Origin: Bacilli bacterium
GTDB lineage: Bacteria; Bacillota_I; Bacilli_A; RFN20; CAG-826
Direction of reading: 5' to 3'
DNA: 64,000 nt
Assembly: GCA_017477255.1 (NCBI GenBank)
Contig: JAFUXB010000004.1
Location: 1 to 64,000 of the forward strand
Within the stretch, counting starts at the first letter, position 1; the number at the start of each line of letters is the position of its first letter. Made by a program: the position numbers and the translations under genes. Below the pieces are notes generated by a model. That model ran no database searches. It was not told where the DNA came from and saw only the letters and a list, made by a program, of their open reading frames with translations. Below are positions 51,426 through 59,844 of the stretch, piece by piece.

Positions 51426-53018
51426 ATGCAAAAATCTATTTTAGTTGTAGGGTCTTTTGTCGAAGATCTTATAGTTCAAACAAGTAAATTTCCTTCAGCT
51501 GGTGAAAGTGTAATAGGAAATAAATTTTCACGTGCTGATGGAGGAAAAGGTGCAAACCAAGCAGTTCAAATTGCTCGTTTAAACACCCCTGTTAAATTAA
51601 TTGGGAAAGTTGGTTCTGATAGTTTTTCAAAAAGCCTTGTTTCTACATGTTTAAAAAGCGGTGTAAACGTTGAAGAAGTTATTCAAGATGAAGGAAATCC
51701 TGGAATTTCTGTTGTTGTTTTAGAAGAAGTTAAAGAAGGATTTCAAAATAGAATAATAATGACTCCTGGAGCAAATAATCGTTTAACTGTAGAAGATGTT
51801 AAATATTTGGAAAACGAAATTGAAAATTATGAAGCAATAGTTTTACAATTTGAAATTCCTCAAGAAGTTAATGATTATTTAGCTGAAATCGCTTATAAAA
51901 AAGGAGTAAAAGTAATTGTAAATCCTGCACCTTATAGAGAAGTAAGTGATGAATTTTTAAAGAATGTTACTTATTTAATTCCAAATGAAACTGAATTTTT
52001 AGGTCTTATTAAATCAAATAAAAATATTGATGAGTTCTCAGAAAACGACTTTAAAGAAGGAGCAAAAATTCTTCTTGATAAAGGTGTTAAAAATGTAATT
52101 ATTACTTTAGGATCTAAAGGATGTTGCATAGCTAATAAAGAAAATTGCCAATGTTTTGAAAGTGTTAAAAATGTTAAGTCTGTTGATCCTACAGCAGCTG
52201 GTGATTCATTTATTGGTGCATTTACTTCATTTTTAAGTCGTGGATATAGCGAAAAAGAAGCAATACTTTTAGCTAATGCAGTTGGTTCATTAACTGTACA
52301 AAAATTAGGTGCTATGCCTTCTTTATGTACACTTGAAGAATTAACTGATTATGTTAAAGGATTAAAATATGCACCATATAAAGGATTATATGCATTATTA
52401 AAGAATAATAATTTTGAATCAGTTGACGTCTTAGATGTATTTAAATCAACTGTTTTATCTGAAATTACATATACTTTAGGCACATTAAATAAAGAATTTT
52501 ATGAAAGTGCATTAGATTTAATTTTAAAAGCAAAAGAAAATGGCAATAGAGTTCATATTACTGGTATTGGTAAACCATCTCACATTGCTCAATATTTTGC
52601 TTCACTTTTCTCATCAACTGGAACGCCAACTTATTATTTACATGGAACTGAAGCAGTTCATGGAAGTTGTGGCCAATTAGTTAGAGGAGATGTAGTCATT
52701 GCTATTTCAAATAGTGGAAATACAAGTGAATTAATCAATACAATTGAAGCTTGTAAAAGAAATGGTTGCAAAATAATTGGAGTAACAGGTAATGAATCAA
52801 GTAAACTTGCAAAATTATCTGATGCCCATTTACTTGCTCATATAGAAAATGAAGGTGGTCCTTTAAATAGAGCACCACGTTCATCAATTTTAGCTGAAAC
52901 TTTAGTTCTTCAAGGCTTATCTGTCTTACTTCAAGAAGATGCTAAAGTTACTCCAAAGCAATACGTTAAATGGCATCCAGGTGGTGCTTTAGGCAAAATA
53001 AGAGATAATGAAAAATAA
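51426..53018 (+). CDS. Ribokinase-SIS fusion: probable D-arabinose kinase/arabinose-5-phosphate isomerase
   Basis: A 530-residue two-domain enzyme. Residues 1-310 are a PfkB-family ribokinase with GGKGANQA (38-45) and the catalytic DPTAAGDSFIGAF. Residues 330-530 are a SIS-domain sugar-phosphate isomerase of the KdsD/KpsF/GutQ type: GIGKPSHIAQYFASLFSSTG, SNSGNTSELI and the diagnostic HPGGALGK at the end. CBS domains of KdsD are missing. KdsD interconverts D-arabinose 5-phosphate and D-ribulose 5-phosphate, so the fusion would phosphorylate D-arabinose at C5 and isomerise the product. Each family is clear; the sugar is inferred from the neighbouring GH183 and GH172 genes. It heads the operon. 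Confidence 0.85.
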   Translation: MQKSILVVGSFVEDLIVQTSKFPSAGESVIGNKFSRADGGKGANQAVQIARLNTPVKLIGKVGSDSFSKSLVSTCLKSGVNVEEVIQDEGNPGISVVVLEEVKEGFQNRIIMTPGANNRLTVEDVKYLENEIENYEAIVLQFEIPQEVNDYLAEIAYKKGVKVIVNPAPYREVSDEFLKNVTYLIPNETEFLGLIKSNKNIDEFSENDFKEGAKILLDKGVKNVIITLGSKGCCIANKENCQCFESVKNVKSVDPTAAGDSFIGAFTSFLSRGYSEKEAILLANAVGSLTVQKLGAMPSLCTLEELTDYVKGLKYAPYKGLYALLKNNNFESVDVLDVFKSTVLSEITYTLGTLNKEFYESALDLILKAKENGNRVHITGIGKPSHIAQYFASLFSSTGTPTYYLHGTEAVHGSCGQLVRGDVVIAISNSGNTSELINTIEACKRNGCKIIGVTGNESSKLAKLSDAHLLAHIENEGGPLNRAPRSSILAETLVLQGLSVLLQEDAKVTPKQYVKWHPGGALGKIRDNEK

Positions 53019-53028
53019 GGAGAAGATT

Positions 53029-54408
53029 ATGAAAACAAGAAGTTTATCAAAATTTATCGTTCCAGCTTTATTTGTTGTAGCTTTAACTGCTGGTTGTAAA
53101 AGCAAAAGTAAAGATCCAGTCGAAGAAGGCGCAACTATTATTACAATGTATTTAAGAAACTTTGAAGACTGGTCAAATGAATACATGAACAAAAGAGTTA
53201 AAGAATTTAATAGCAATATGGAAGATGGAATTCAATTAAGTGTTAAATTCTTTGAAGATGAAGCATATACTGATGCTTTTAAAGTTGCTAAAGAAAATGG
53301 TTCAGCTCCTGATATTTTTATGTGTTCTTATGGAAACATTTATCATGACGTAGTTGAAACTGGTGATGGAGTACCATTAAATGATTTAATTAAACAAGAA
53401 TATATCGATGATATTTCAGATAACATTAAACCAATGGTTACATATAATGATAAAGTTTATGGTTATCCTCAACTTAGTGAACCAAGTAGTATTTTCTTCT
53501 ATCGTAAAAGTATGTTAAATACTGCTGGAGTAGCAAGTGCTCCTTCAACTTGGGCTGAGCTTTTAGAAGCTTGTAGTAAAATTAAACCTACACTTAAAAG
53601 AGGACAATATTGTGTTGGAATTCCAATTGGAAGTGCATTAAGTTGGTCAACTTATGGTCTTCAATATAATTTAACTGGTGGTTTAGCTTTAAACGATGAC
53701 TGGACTCAAAGTAGAGTAGGAACAGAAGAAGGATTTAAAGATATTGCTGGTTTATGGTATGACCTATATGGAAATGGTTATGTACCAAATGGTGCAATTT
53801 CTCCAAAAGGAAGTTATAACGATATTATCGAAGGTATGATGATGGGTAAGGTTGCTATGACTTTTGCTGGATCTTGGTCAATTGCTGAAATTATGCATAC
53901 TTATAGTGATTTAGCTAGTGATGTTGGAGTTTCAGTTATTCCAACTAAAGATGGAAATACATCAAAAGTAACTGCATCTAATGGTGGATGGACTTATGCA
54001 ATTTCATCACAATCTGATAAAGAACATCAACAAAAAGCAGCAAAAGTAATCGAATGGTTATTTGCTGAAAGTCCAGAAAGAACTGCTGGATTCTTCGAAG
54101 CCGCTTATTATTCAAAAGCCGCTGTTACTAATTCAGTAAAAGCTTATATTAGCGAACATGTCGAAGATAATTTAAAAGAATGGACTAATGTTATTAATGA
54201 TGTTGCTTCAAAAGCAATTCCTGAAGCTACATATCCTTGGTCAATTTCAGTAGCAGTTGGTACTATTTTTGAAACTTGTGGATTAAATGCAGATTTAAAT
54301 AAAGGTGAAAGTTATAAAACTACAACAATAAATAATGCAATTAAAACTGCAGATGATTCAATTAATGCAATTATTCATAGTTCGTCTTGGGAAGGAAAAC
54401 CATTCTAA
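53029..54408 (+). CDS. Sugar ABC transporter substrate-binding lipoprotein
   Basis: A 459-residue family 1 solute-binding protein with lipobox ALTAGC. EEGATIITMYLRNFEDW opens the mature domain, and GMMMGKVAMTFAGSWSIAEI near residue 280 is the usual signature. It would capture D-arabino-oligosaccharides released at the surface. Start: ATAAGGAGA at 53014-53022 points to ATG 53029, 10 bases after the kinase stop. It is followed by two permeases but no ATPase. Confidence 0.88.
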   Translation: MKTRSLSKFIVPALFVVALTAGCKSKSKDPVEEGATIITMYLRNFEDWSNEYMNKRVKEFNSNMEDGIQLSVKFFEDEAYTDAFKVAKENGSAPDIFMCSYGNIYHDVVETGDGVPLNDLIKQEYIDDISDNIKPMVTYNDKVYGYPQLSEPSSIFFYRKSMLNTAGVASAPSTWAELLEACSKIKPTLKRGQYCVGIPIGSALSWSTYGLQYNLTGGLALNDDWTQSRVGTEEGFKDIAGLWYDLYGNGYVPNGAISPKGSYNDIIEGMMMGKVAMTFAGSWSIAEIMHTYSDLASDVGVSVIPTKDGNTSKVTASNGGWTYAISSQSDKEHQQKAAKVIEWLFAESPERTAGFFEAAYYSKAAVTNSVKAYISEHVEDNLKEWTNVINDVASKAIPEATYPWSISVAVGTIFETCGLNADLNKGESYKTTTINNAIKTADDSINAIIHSSSWEGKPF

Positions 54409-54417
54409 TAAATTTTT

Positions 54418-55344
54418 ATGATTTATACAGAAGACAAATTTCAATTAGTAGACAAAAAGCGCCACAATAGATATAAATATCGTGGACAAACAACAGCATA
54501 TTTAATGCTTCTTCCAGCTTTTGTTTTGCTTAGTATTTTTGTTATTCTGCCTTTAATCTTAGCTATTATAAGAAGTTTTCAAGATTATAATACTAAAGCT
54601 TTTGTAGGATTTAGTAATTATGTATATCTATTTGAAATGGATACATTATTTTATAAATCTTTCTTAACAGCTTTACTAATGACAACGATAATTTCTGTAA
54701 TTTTACTTGTTATTTCATTTGGTTTTGCGCTTGTTTTAAAAGCAATGGATAACAAATTTGGGAAACTAGTAAAAGTTTTAATTTATGTTCCTTTCTTTAT
54801 TTCAGGAATTATTGCTAGTGTTATATTTAATTTAATTTTTAATTATGGAGGAGGACTTATTTCAAGTATTTGTGTTTTACTTGATAAAGATCCAATTTCA
54901 TTTACAAATGATACAACTCTTGCATATATTTCAATTATTGTTCCTACAATATGGCTTGGATTTGGATATAACACGCTTGTAATGTATGCAGGACTTATTA
55001 ATATTCCAGAAGATTATTATCAAGCAGCAAATGTTGATGGAGCAAATTGGTTCCAAAAATTATGGTTTATTACAATACCAAATATGAGGAATTATATTGT
55101 TTTACTTGTAATTAATATGGTCACAGGTTATATGCAAATGATGGAAATTCCAATGATGATGACTGGTGGAGGACCATTAAATACAACATTAACACCTGTT
55201 TTATATTTATTTAATTCATTTAGAGATCCAAGTAGACCAGATAATGTCACAATTGCTGGAGCCATTTTAATTATGATTTTTATTATGGCAGTTAATATAT
55301 TTGTTTTTAAAACAATTAAAACAAGAAGAAGTGAGGATGTTTAA
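54418..55344 (+). CDS. Sugar ABC transporter permease (MalF/UgpA type)
   Basis: A 308-residue six-helix permease. The EAA coupling loop is DYYQAANVDGANWFQKLWFI near residue 200. It forms the importer with the next gene and the preceding binding protein. No strong ribosome-binding site is visible, so translation probably depends on the upstream gene 9 bases away. It should dock on a shared MsmK ATPase. Confidence 0.9.
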   Translation: MIYTEDKFQLVDKKRHNRYKYRGQTTAYLMLLPAFVLLSIFVILPLILAIIRSFQDYNTKAFVGFSNYVYLFEMDTLFYKSFLTALLMTTIISVILLVISFGFALVLKAMDNKFGKLVKVLIYVPFFISGIIASVIFNLIFNYGGGLISSICVLLDKDPISFTNDTTLAYISIIVPTIWLGFGYNTLVMYAGLINIPEDYYQAANVDGANWFQKLWFITIPNMRNYIVLLVINMVTGYMQMMEIPMMMTGGGPLNTTLTPVLYLFNSFRDPSRPDNVTIAGAILIMIFIMAVNIFVFKTIKTRRSEDV

Positions 55345-55345
55345 T

Positions 55346-56188
55346 ATGAATAAAAGAAAAGTTATTAAAACATTAATACTTTCATTAATTTGTTTAATTG
55401 TTGTTGCAATTATTCTTTTCCCTATAATTTGGATGCTTCCTGCTGCATTTAAAGGAAAAGTAGAGATTTGGGCTCTTCCAAATACTTGGCTTCCAAAAGT
55501 TTTTAAATTTGATAATTTTGAAAAAATATTTAGTGATAACTTAATGAATGATATAAGCTTTGTTTCTTCACTTGGAGCAACAAGTTTAGTTAGTGTTATT
55601 GCTGTTGTTTGTTCACTTATTGTAAATATGTTTGCAGCTTATGTATTTGCAAACTTTGAATTTAGAGGGAAAAATTTCCTTTGGTATTATTTCCTTATTA
55701 CGATGTTTATTCCAGGAATTACAATTTTATTAACTTCAATTAGAGTTGTTTCTGTATTAAAAATGACTGATACAATCGCTGTTTTAATTATTCCTGGTTT
55801 AGTTAGTGCTTATAATATTTTCTTCTTTAGACAATTCTATTTTGGAATTCCTAGAAGCTTAGAAGAAGCTGCAATTATTGATGGATGTTCAAGATTTAGA
55901 ATATTCTTCAAAGTGTTTTTGCCAATGAGTGTTACTCCAATGGTTATTATTGGAGTCAGTGTATTTATGGGTTATTGGAACTCATTTATGTGGCCAACTT
56001 TAACTATTGTAAATAATTCAGCAATAGCCCAAGTTATGCAAGTAATTAGACAATTAAATAGTACATATTCTGGAGAATATGGAGTTGTTATTGCTGCTAC
56101 ATTAATTTCAATTTTAATTCCTTTAACTTTATTTACTATATTCCAAAAGAAAATTATTGCTGGTATTGCAATTAGTGGACTTAAATAG
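55346..56188 (+). CDS. Sugar ABC transporter permease (MalG/UgpE type)
   Basis: A second six-helix permease of about 280 residues. EAA loop: SLEEAAIIDGCSRFRIFFKV; C-terminus GIAISGLK. GAGG at 55333-55336 fits ATG 55346, the base after the previous stop; earlier in-frame ATGs at 55301 and 55337 are less suitable. GH172 follows after 9 bases. Confidence 0.88.
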   Translation: MNKRKVIKTLILSLICLIVVAIILFPIIWMLPAAFKGKVEIWALPNTWLPKVFKFDNFEKIFSDNLMNDISFVSSLGATSLVSVIAVVCSLIVNMFAAYVFANFEFRGKNFLWYYFLITMFIPGITILLTSIRVVSVLKMTDTIAVLIIPGLVSAYNIFFFRQFYFGIPRSLEEAAIIDGCSRFRIFFKVFLPMSVTPMVIIGVSVFMGYWNSFMWPTLTIVNNSAIAQVMQVIRQLNSTYSGEYGVVIAATLISILIPLTLFTIFQKKIIAGIAISGLK

Positions 56189-56197
56189 GAGGTCAAT

Positions 56198-57304
56198 ATG
56201 GATTCAACAAATATTACAAATATCTTTAAAACATTAAATTTCAAAAGAAAAAGATTTTCAAGTTATGATAGAAAAGGTGGTAATGACGATAGATTCTATG
56301 TTAAACCACATGAAACTATGACTTTTGGCGAAATTGATAAGCCAGGAGTTGTTAGACATATTTGGATTACTATTAATAACATCATGGATGATGTTTGGGA
56401 AATAGAAAAAAATGCTTTAAGAAAGGTAGTTTTAAGAATTTATTGGGATGATCAAAAAACTCCAGCAGTTGAAGCTCCTTTAGGTGATTTCTTTGGAATG
56501 GGTCATGCAATGTGTCATAACTTTGTTAGTGTTCCTTTACAAATGTCACCTGAAAATGGAAGAGGTTTTAATTCATGGTGGCCAATGCCATTTAAAAAAG
56601 CAAGATTTGAAGTAACTAATGATTGTAATAACGTACTCGTTTTATATTTCTATATTGATTATGAAGAAAGAGAAGTTGATGAAGAAATGAGATTCCATGC
56701 AAGATGGAGAAGAGTATGTCCAACTAAGGGAATTAGTGAAGAAAATAGACATGAAGATAATTTATTCTATTGTCATGGTGGAGAAAATGTCGATGGTAAG
56801 GACAATTTCTTAATTTTACATACAACTGGTAAAGGACATTATTGTGGTTGTAATTTAAATATTCATAATTTATCTAATTCTACTGAATGGGATTGGGTTG
56901 GTGAAGGTGATGATATGATTTTTATCGATGGTGATAAACTTCCTACACTAAATGGAACTGGAACTGAAGATTATTTCAACACTTCCTGGTGCCCAACTCA
57001 AGAATATAATGCCCCATATCATGGTGTAATTTTACCTGGAAAAGATAACTGGAAAGGAAAGATAACATATTATCGTTATCATATTTTAGATCCTATTCCA
57101 TTTGAAAAAGAAATTTTAGTGAGCATTGAACATGGTCACGCAAATCATAGAAGTGATGATTTCTCTGTCACAGCATATTGGTATCAAATTGGTGAAGCTT
57201 CATTTAGAGAAGAAATGCCAAGTGTTGAAGAAAGAATGCCTGTAGACGAAGAAATTTTAAAACAAAACAAAATTGTTAAGGAGGACGTTTCTATAGATAA
57301 ATAA
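56198..57304 (+). CDS. GH172 (DUF2961) exo-D-arabinofuranosidase candidate
   Basis: A 368-residue cytosolic protein, with no signal peptide. The DUF2961 jelly-roll core is clear: YDRKGGNDDRF near 23, GPGVVRHIWIT-like PGVVRHIWIT near 49, LGDFFGMGH near 95, then WVGEGDDMIFIDGD and GTGTEDYF. Glu236 and Glu257 are 21 residues apart and fit the catalytic pair of characterised GH172 enzymes. GH172 includes exo-alpha-D-arabinofuranosidases and difructose-dianhydride enzymes; the GH183 neighbours favour D-arabinofuranose. It would release D-arabinose from imported oligosaccharides. AGGAGG precedes the start. Family strong, substrate inferred. Confidence 0.87.
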   Translation: MDSTNITNIFKTLNFKRKRFSSYDRKGGNDDRFYVKPHETMTFGEIDKPGVVRHIWITINNIMDDVWEIEKNALRKVVLRIYWDDQKTPAVEAPLGDFFGMGHAMCHNFVSVPLQMSPENGRGFNSWWPMPFKKARFEVTNDCNNVLVLYFYIDYEEREVDEEMRFHARWRRVCPTKGISEENRHEDNLFYCHGGENVDGKDNFLILHTTGKGHYCGCNLNIHNLSNSTEWDWVGEGDDMIFIDGDKLPTLNGTGTEDYFNTSWCPTQEYNAPYHGVILPGKDNWKGKITYYRYHILDPIPFEKEILVSIEHGHANHRSDDFSVTAYWYQIGEASFREEMPSVEERMPVDEEILKQNKIVKEDVSIDK

Positions 57305-57356
57305 AAAAGGTTAATTAATTTAAAACTATGCACATTATTAAAGAAAGGAGAAAAAT

Positions 57357-59792
57357 ATGTTTAAAAGTGTACTAGGAATGACTTTAGCTGCATTGATAGG
57401 CGTTGGCGCTGCTCATACGGTTCCTCAAAATAATGTTAGAAGAGCTTTTGAGCCATTAGCTGAAACTGTTGATGTATACGGGACACACAATTACTTTACT
57501 GGTGATGGTGGTGTTTTTAACGGAAATGGAAATGCGCTTTTGAAAGATCAAGTTGAGGGTGATATTACTTATACTCGTTTAACTAATGCAAATGGCGCAG
57601 ATAATTGTTATTTATTAATGGACAATGAAGAAAAACATGCAGGAAACTACATCTTCACCGCCAAAATGAGAGTTAGTGAAGGATTCACTGACGAAAATAT
57701 TGGCTTTGGCTTCTGGGCTGGAGGTCGTATTAAAGATACTACTATTTCATCTCAATTAAAAGCAGGTGAATGGACAGACGTTGAAGTAAGATTCGAATTT
57801 AATGAAGATGAAGCAAGCAAAACTGATTCAATTCACATGTGGATTTTACTTGCAGGTGGTCATATCGATTTTTATGATATGCAATTTAGACAACTCTTTG
57901 TTGGTAATTTAGGCGAAAACATCTTCAAAGATGAAGGTTTTGAAAATGTCGATTTATCAGGCGGAGATAGAACTGGTTGGAACGATAGACATAGTGGTGT
58001 TATCGGATGTAAAGCAAATCAACTTCTTTGGACAAGTGAAGGAGAAGGTGATGAGAAAAACCAATTCTTAAGAATGAGATATACTGGAGAAGGAGACGTA
58101 CAATTTGTCGATTTCTGTTCATTCTTTAATGATTATAATGGTTCATGGCCAAAAGGTATTGAAGCTGGCGAATATTATGTTGAAATGGATGTAAGAACAA
58201 ATGATTTATTTGATTCAGATAATGTTGGTTTTGCATTCTATTCAAGTGCAGGTCCAAGAATTGAAAGAGACTTTACTCCACAAGTAAAAGCCGCTAAAAA
58301 AGGTGAGTGGACTCATATTACTTATAGATATCCAGATTTAGGAGTTGAATTAACTCAAGCCTATGCTGATGGTGTCGACACTATTCAATTCTGGGCAAAT
58401 TCAAAAAATATTGTTGGTTGGAATTTAGATATTGATAACGTTACTATTAGAAAAGTAACATTAGCAGTTGATGAAAGACCTGAATTTGACGGTGGCGTCT
58501 ATTCATTCCAATGGGTAGAAGCAGATGATGAAGATGTTGTAATCACTTTAAAAGATTTACATGGTCACGAAGATCTTAAGATTTTATCTGGTGAATATGA
58601 ATTACTTAAAGGTGAAGAATATACTTTATCAGGAAATACTTTAACTATTAAAAAAGAATTTTTAGCTGATTATGACGATGGTGTTCATGAATTTAAAGCA
58701 GTAACAAGTGGTGGTGAAAGAGCATTTACTATCGAAGTTACTCATATTCAAGAAGACTTACCTTCAATTGAAGATTATGAATTAGAAGAAACTGTCTTTG
58801 GCGGTGACTTCAAGGATCTTGATGTTGGTTATAGAATGAGTGCAGATCAAACTCAATATGCTTGGGGTGCTGTTTCTCAATATGATGATGGCGGTTTAGT
58901 CATTGAAGAAACTGATGGAAGCCGTGCATTACAATTTAAAAAACCTGCAGATTCAACAAAAGCTTACTCTTCATCATTTGTAATTTATCATCCAGAAAAG
59001 ATCGTTGAAAATACAATCGTAACTATGGAGTTTGATTACAAATATGTTGGAAATGATACAGATGGTGCTGTTAACGTTTCATGGGTTGGTTCAAGTAACG
59101 TTTCATACCACTTAATTAATTTAAATGGTTCTAAGAATGCAAAAACTATCGAACCAGAAGCAAAATATAGACAATGGGAAATTGAATATAGTGAAGCAAA
59201 ACTTGGTTATACTCACGTTAAAGTTTCTATGAGAATTGATGCAGCTACAGTTACTGCAACTAACTCAATTAGATTCTTAATGAAATATAATGGTCAAGAT
59301 ACTCAAGAATTAAGAATTACTAATATGTCCTTAAAGAAATGGGTTAAATCATTAGGAAGCATTACTCCAGTAGAAGCTACATTTAACAAAGCTGAACCAA
59401 AAGATGTCGAAGCAGTCGTTAAATTTGCTGATGGCTTAGAATTATATGCTGTTGCTATTGATGGAAAGACAAACTATATTCCAGAAGAAAATTATGTTGC
59501 AACTCCAGCAAACACTGAAGGCGAATACAAATTAACAATTAAGAAAGAATATTTAGCTACTTTAGCAAACGGTGAACACACTATTTATGTTTCATCAAGT
59601 GAAAATGCAAGTGGCGAATATGCTGAACTTGAATTAAAACTTACAGTTACTGGCGAAGCAAAAGGTGATGAAAAACCAGCCCCAGCTAAAAAAGGTTGTG
59701 GTGGTTCAATCGTTGCTGTCGGTGGACTTACTTGTTTAATTGCTGCAATTGGTGTAGCAGTCGTTGCTCTTAAAAAAAGAGAAGAAAAATAA
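57357..59792 (+). CDS. Secreted carbohydrate-binding protein with X2 modules
   Basis: An 811-residue cell-surface protein without recognised catalytic motif. After the signal peptide there are galactose-binding-like beta-sandwiches at ~40-180, ~190-375 and ~485-665. Two CBM_X2-type modules follow the second and third of them (ILSGEYELLKGEEYTLSGN near 415; AIDGKTNYIPEENYVATP near 700). The C-terminus has KKGCGGS, a membrane helix and KKREEK. A conserved Gly-Cys-Gly-Gly before a C-terminal helix may be a lineage-specific anchoring signal. It probably holds D-arabinan close to the surface GH183 enzymes that follow. AAAGGAG precedes the start. Confidence 0.75.
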   Translation: MFKSVLGMTLAALIGVGAAHTVPQNNVRRAFEPLAETVDVYGTHNYFTGDGGVFNGNGNALLKDQVEGDITYTRLTNANGADNCYLLMDNEEKHAGNYIFTAKMRVSEGFTDENIGFGFWAGGRIKDTTISSQLKAGEWTDVEVRFEFNEDEASKTDSIHMWILLAGGHIDFYDMQFRQLFVGNLGENIFKDEGFENVDLSGGDRTGWNDRHSGVIGCKANQLLWTSEGEGDEKNQFLRMRYTGEGDVQFVDFCSFFNDYNGSWPKGIEAGEYYVEMDVRTNDLFDSDNVGFAFYSSAGPRIERDFTPQVKAAKKGEWTHITYRYPDLGVELTQAYADGVDTIQFWANSKNIVGWNLDIDNVTIRKVTLAVDERPEFDGGVYSFQWVEADDEDVVITLKDLHGHEDLKILSGEYELLKGEEYTLSGNTLTIKKEFLADYDDGVHEFKAVTSGGERAFTIEVTHIQEDLPSIEDYELEETVFGGDFKDLDVGYRMSADQTQYAWGAVSQYDDGGLVIEETDGSRALQFKKPADSTKAYSSSFVIYHPEKIVENTIVTMEFDYKYVGNDTDGAVNVSWVGSSNVSYHLINLNGSKNAKTIEPEAKYRQWEIEYSEAKLGYTHVKVSMRIDAATVTATNSIRFLMKYNGQDTQELRITNMSLKKWVKSLGSITPVEATFNKAEPKDVEAVVKFADGLELYAVAIDGKTNYIPEENYVATPANTEGEYKLTIKKEYLATLANGEHTIYVSSSENASGEYAELELKLTVTGEAKGDEKPAPAKKGCGGSIVAVGGLTCLIAAIGVAVVALKKREEK

Positions 59793-59806
59793 TTAATTAA
59801 CTTTTT

Positions 59807-59839
59807 AGAGGAGAGGTAACCCCTCTCCTCTTTAGGAGG
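59807..59839 (+). promoter_or_regulatory. Intercistronic hairpin beside GH183 ribosome-binding site
   Basis: AGAGGAGAGG (59807-59816) pairs perfectly with CCTCTCCTCT (59822-59831). The same downstream arm can instead pair CTCCT (59825-59829) with AGGAG (59834-59838) of the ribosome-binding site. The two folds exclude each other. The long stem leaves the site free; only T3 follows, so it is not a normal terminator. Confidence 0.6.
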
Positions 59840-59844
59840 AAAAT

